A stretch of DNA of 8,043 nt, taken from contig JACQPI010000146.1 of assembly GCA_016207585.1 (NCBI GenBank), positions 1-8,043 of the forward strand. Direction: 5' to 3'. Source of the DNA: Elusimicrobiota bacterium. Its GTDB lineage: Bacteria > Elusimicrobiota > Elusimicrobia > UBA1565 > JACRDR01. The notes beneath the pieces are model-generated. The model saw nothing but the letters and a program-made list of their open reading frames with translations. It searched no databases and was not told the DNA's origin. Of the stretch, positions 6,354 to 8,043 are shown in pieces (the stretch's first letter is position 1; each line of letters starts with the position of its first letter). A program made the translations under genes and the position numbers.

Positions 6354-6374
6354 GAACCATCTTCAATCAACATC

Positions 6375-6442
6375 GGCCTAACGGCCCATCCCTGCCAAGA
6401 TAAAGGACCTGCGTCATCTGAAACGGGATGGGTCTTTAGGCC
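6375..6442. repeat. 68-bp near-perfect inverted repeat in the divergent intergenic region
   Basis: Left arm 6375-6392 (GGCCTAACGGCCCATCCC) and right arm 6425-6442 (GGGATGGGTCTTTAGGCC) match as inverted repeats at 16 of 18 positions, around a 32-base centre. In plus-strand RNA one mismatch becomes a G-U pair, so 17 of 18 would pair. It lies upstream of both promoters and is followed by no T-run, so it is not positioned as a terminator. It may be a binding site for a regulator, a folded small RNA, or a miniature palindromic repeat. Confidence 0.65.
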
Positions 6443-6468
6443 CATTTTGTTCATGCCCCTTCGGGCAC

Positions 6469-6496
6469 TTGACGAATTCATGGACTCGGCTATACT
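6469..6496 (+). promoter_or_regulatory. Sigma-70-type promoter for the secreted-protein gene
   Basis: TTGACG (6469-6474, 5 of 6) and TATACT (6491-6496, 5 of 6) with a 16-bp spacer. The transcript start is predicted near 6503, leaving a leader of about 34 bases that ends in GAGAGG (6523-6528), 8 bases before the ATG at 6537. A small hairpin, TGCCC/GGGCA at 6454-6467, abuts the -35 box. Confidence 0.75.
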
Positions 6497-6536
6497 CTTA
6501 GGGAAGAAAATGACTGTTTTTCGAGAGGTTTCAATT

Positions 6537-8043
6537 ATGAAAACTTCCGGGAAGAGAATCTTCAGCTTATTGCTCGCCGCCTTGCTCGCTCTGTCGGGAA
6601 GCCCTCTCCCGATGGCCATCGCCCAAGAGGCGTCACCCGGTTCGGCGGCCGCGACTCCTCAGCACCAGCTTAAATTTCCCGTGGAACCGCTCGACAACTG
6701 GTACGACGTGCTTTTTCTCGTGAGAAAAGACCGTGAACCCATACTGGGACCGTCTCTGCTTGAACCCCCGTTTCTGAGATGCCACGTGAATTTCTGCGGC
6801 CCTGGAAAAATCTTGTTCAGCAACGGACGAGCTCCCCTGTTCATATGGTTCAAAAGCGAAACCAAGATGTCGGATGGCCGAAATGTTCAAAAGTGGCTGG
6901 CGATGCGTTCCATTTACGATCTGGTTGCGACCAAAATGCCCGGTTCATGGAAGGACTCAATCCGGGCGCTGTGGGCCACCAGAGATGGAGGTCTCCTGGT
7001 GTTCCCAGCATCCTATAGGTACCATCTCGAATCCACCGCCGGGAACACCCCTAAGATCGACGTCAGCTTAGCCCGAATGCAAATGCAGAAAACTGGGGAT
7101 CGAGTAGAGGTATACATCGCAAATGGAGCGGGACAACCAGGACAAAAGCCCGGCCGCGGCGCGGGAGACCAGGGCGCTTCATCCGGCGAAGAGCCCGCTT
7201 CGACTCCTCCACCTCCCACCCAGGCTCCTCCCGATAACGCACCCGCCGCGCCACCTCCCTCACCTTCAGAAATATCAACGCCGAACCAGCCTCAAACTCC
7301 GAAATCGCCGACCCCTTACGAGCGAGTAGCCGACGATCCGGAGCTGGCCGGCGCGTTCGACAAACTGGGAATAAAAAACAAGGTGGATCGCGCCATCCTG
7401 GAGTTTCTTATCTTAAATGAAGACGACAAGATGAAGGAGTGGCTCAAAAAGAAATTCCCCAAATCGGACAATACCAAGGCCGCCTTTCTAGCGGCCGCGG
7501 CGAAAGCCTCCAAGTCCAAGAAAGACAAGGAGGCGTTGCTGCAATTCCTGAAGACATCCACCCAGGCCGCCCTGGCCAAACTGGAGAATTCCCAGGACCC
7601 CCAGGCGGAATCCATCGCTCTTTGGCTCTTGAAAGCGAAAGGGACTAGTCGAGATGAAATCGTCGCCGCCAACCCTTGCAGTGAAAGTCCTCCTGTGGGC
7701 GCGGCTCCAGTCGCCCCGGATGTTACACCTGCCACCAAACAATTGTCCGTAATGGCCAAACATAGTCATGCGGGTGCCGTCGCTGAAGATTCTGAGGCAG
7801 CTCGCAACAAAGCGGATAGCAACCTGCGAAACATTCCTTCCGCGTCGAATTCTGCTGCGGACCCGTGCGCGAATCTATCCAACGCGCTCAAGAATTGGGA
7901 AGCTAAGTTCGCCAATTCCGAACACAGAGGTTACTTCACGGCCAGGCAAACGGAACCTCCCCCGGCCGGCAATGGCAAGGATAAAAAGAAGGATAAATGC
8001 GACGGCGTCAGCCAAAAATGCGACGAGGCGCGGGATAACACCC
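6537..8043 (+). CDS. Large secreted protein of unknown function, 3' end beyond the window
   Basis: An uninterrupted frame of 502 codons from the ATG at 6537 to the window edge, with a good promoter and ribosome binding site (GAGAGG, 8-base gap). Residues 1-30 are a Sec signal peptide (lysine/arginine start, leucine-rich core, likely cut after AIA). Residues about 45-195 form a folded-looking domain with CHVNFC (Cys82 and Cys87). About 200-262 is a low-complexity linker rich in Pro, Ser, Gly and Gln. About 266-380 is charged, lysine-rich and helix-prone, with many Ala, Leu and Lys. Then come a second loose region and a lysine-rich stretch with paired cysteines (488 and 495) near the edge. I recognise no family or catalytic motif. 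It may be an exported surface or matrix protein. The six-residue cysteine spacings suggest disulfides. The coding call is strong; the function is unknown. Confidence 0.85.
   Translation, partial: MKTSGKRIFSLLLAALLALSGSPLPMAIAQEASPGSAAATPQHQLKFPVEPLDNWYDVLFLVRKDREPILGPSLLEPPFLRCHVNFCGPGKILFSNGRAPLFIWFKSETKMSDGRNVQKWLAMRSIYDLVATKMPGSWKDSIRALWATRDGGLLVFPASYRYHLESTAGNTPKIDVSLARMQMQKTGDRVEVYIANGAGQPGQKPGRGAGDQGASSGEEPASTPPPPTQAPPDNAPAAPPPSPSEISTPNQPQTPKSPTPYERVADDPELAGAFDKLGIKNKVDRAILEFLILNEDDKMKEWLKKKFPKSDNTKAAFLAAAAKASKSKKDKEALLQFLKTSTQAALAKLENSQDPQAESIALWLLKAKGTSRDEIVAANPCSESPPVGAAPVAPDVTPATKQLSVMAKHSHAGAVAEDSEAARNKADSNLRNIPSASNSAADPCANLSNALKNWEAKFANSEHRGYFTARQTEPPPAGNGKDKKKDKCDGVSQKCDEARDNT

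Noticed and set aside
6316..6366. A 17-codon N-terminal extension of the nuclease starting at 6366
   Set aside because: It would bury the signal peptide, it overlaps the predicted promoter, and the ATG at 6315 has the better ribosome binding site.
7316..7759. A 147-codon minus-strand frame opposite the secreted-protein gene
   Set aside because: The plus frame spans the whole region with a signal peptide and start signals; the minus frame is Ser/Ala/Phe-rich antisense translation.

Overview
This 8 kb window looks like chromosomal DNA from a GC-rich, free-living bacterium with an envelope that exports proteins. It carries two Sec signal peptides, a probable lipoprotein, a copper-efflux ATPase, a tRNA-modification enzyme and a chemotaxis-type receiver/phosphatase pair. 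I cannot place the organism; a poorly sampled lineage known mainly from metagenomes is possible, but that is a guess. I see no tRNA, rRNA, CRISPR array, insertion sequence or phage gene.

Seven genes lie on the minus strand and read right to left. The first block looks like one operon: a secreted S1/P1-type nuclease (5353-6315), a probable lipoprotein zinc peptidase (4480-5337, 15 bp after the nuclease), the Cu(+)-ATPase copA (2297-4498, overlapping the peptidase by 19 bp) and queF (1866-2285, 11 bp after copA). A strong promoter, whose -35 box contains the queF stop codon, then starts a separate unit with a Urate_ox_N (PuuD N-terminal type) membrane protein (1166-1792). A third promoter drives a stand-alone CheY-like receiver (704-1075), which overlaps a CheC-family phosphatase (117-707) by ATGA. 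A 10-bp GC hairpin (82-107) follows that last gene. The left edge (1-81) holds a short imperfect direct repeat and no gene I can support.

On the plus strand, a well-formed promoter and ribosome binding site start a long reading frame at 6537. It runs open to the end of the window (at least 502 codons) and encodes a secreted, proline-linker, lysine-rich protein I do not recognise. It has no stop codon inside the window, so it is easy to miss. It is divergent from the nuclease operon; the 221-bp gap between them holds both promoters, a 68-bp near-perfect inverted repeat and an 8-bp inverted repeat over the nuclease -10 box and ribosome binding site.

The genes fall into plausible small jobs: extracellular nucleic-acid and protein degradation (nuclease and peptidase), copper export, queuosine synthesis, and a signalling pair. 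I found no convincing new multi-gene system. The best leads are the unrecognised secreted protein with its palindromic control region, and a copA whose normally invariant GDGxND motif reads GEGFND.
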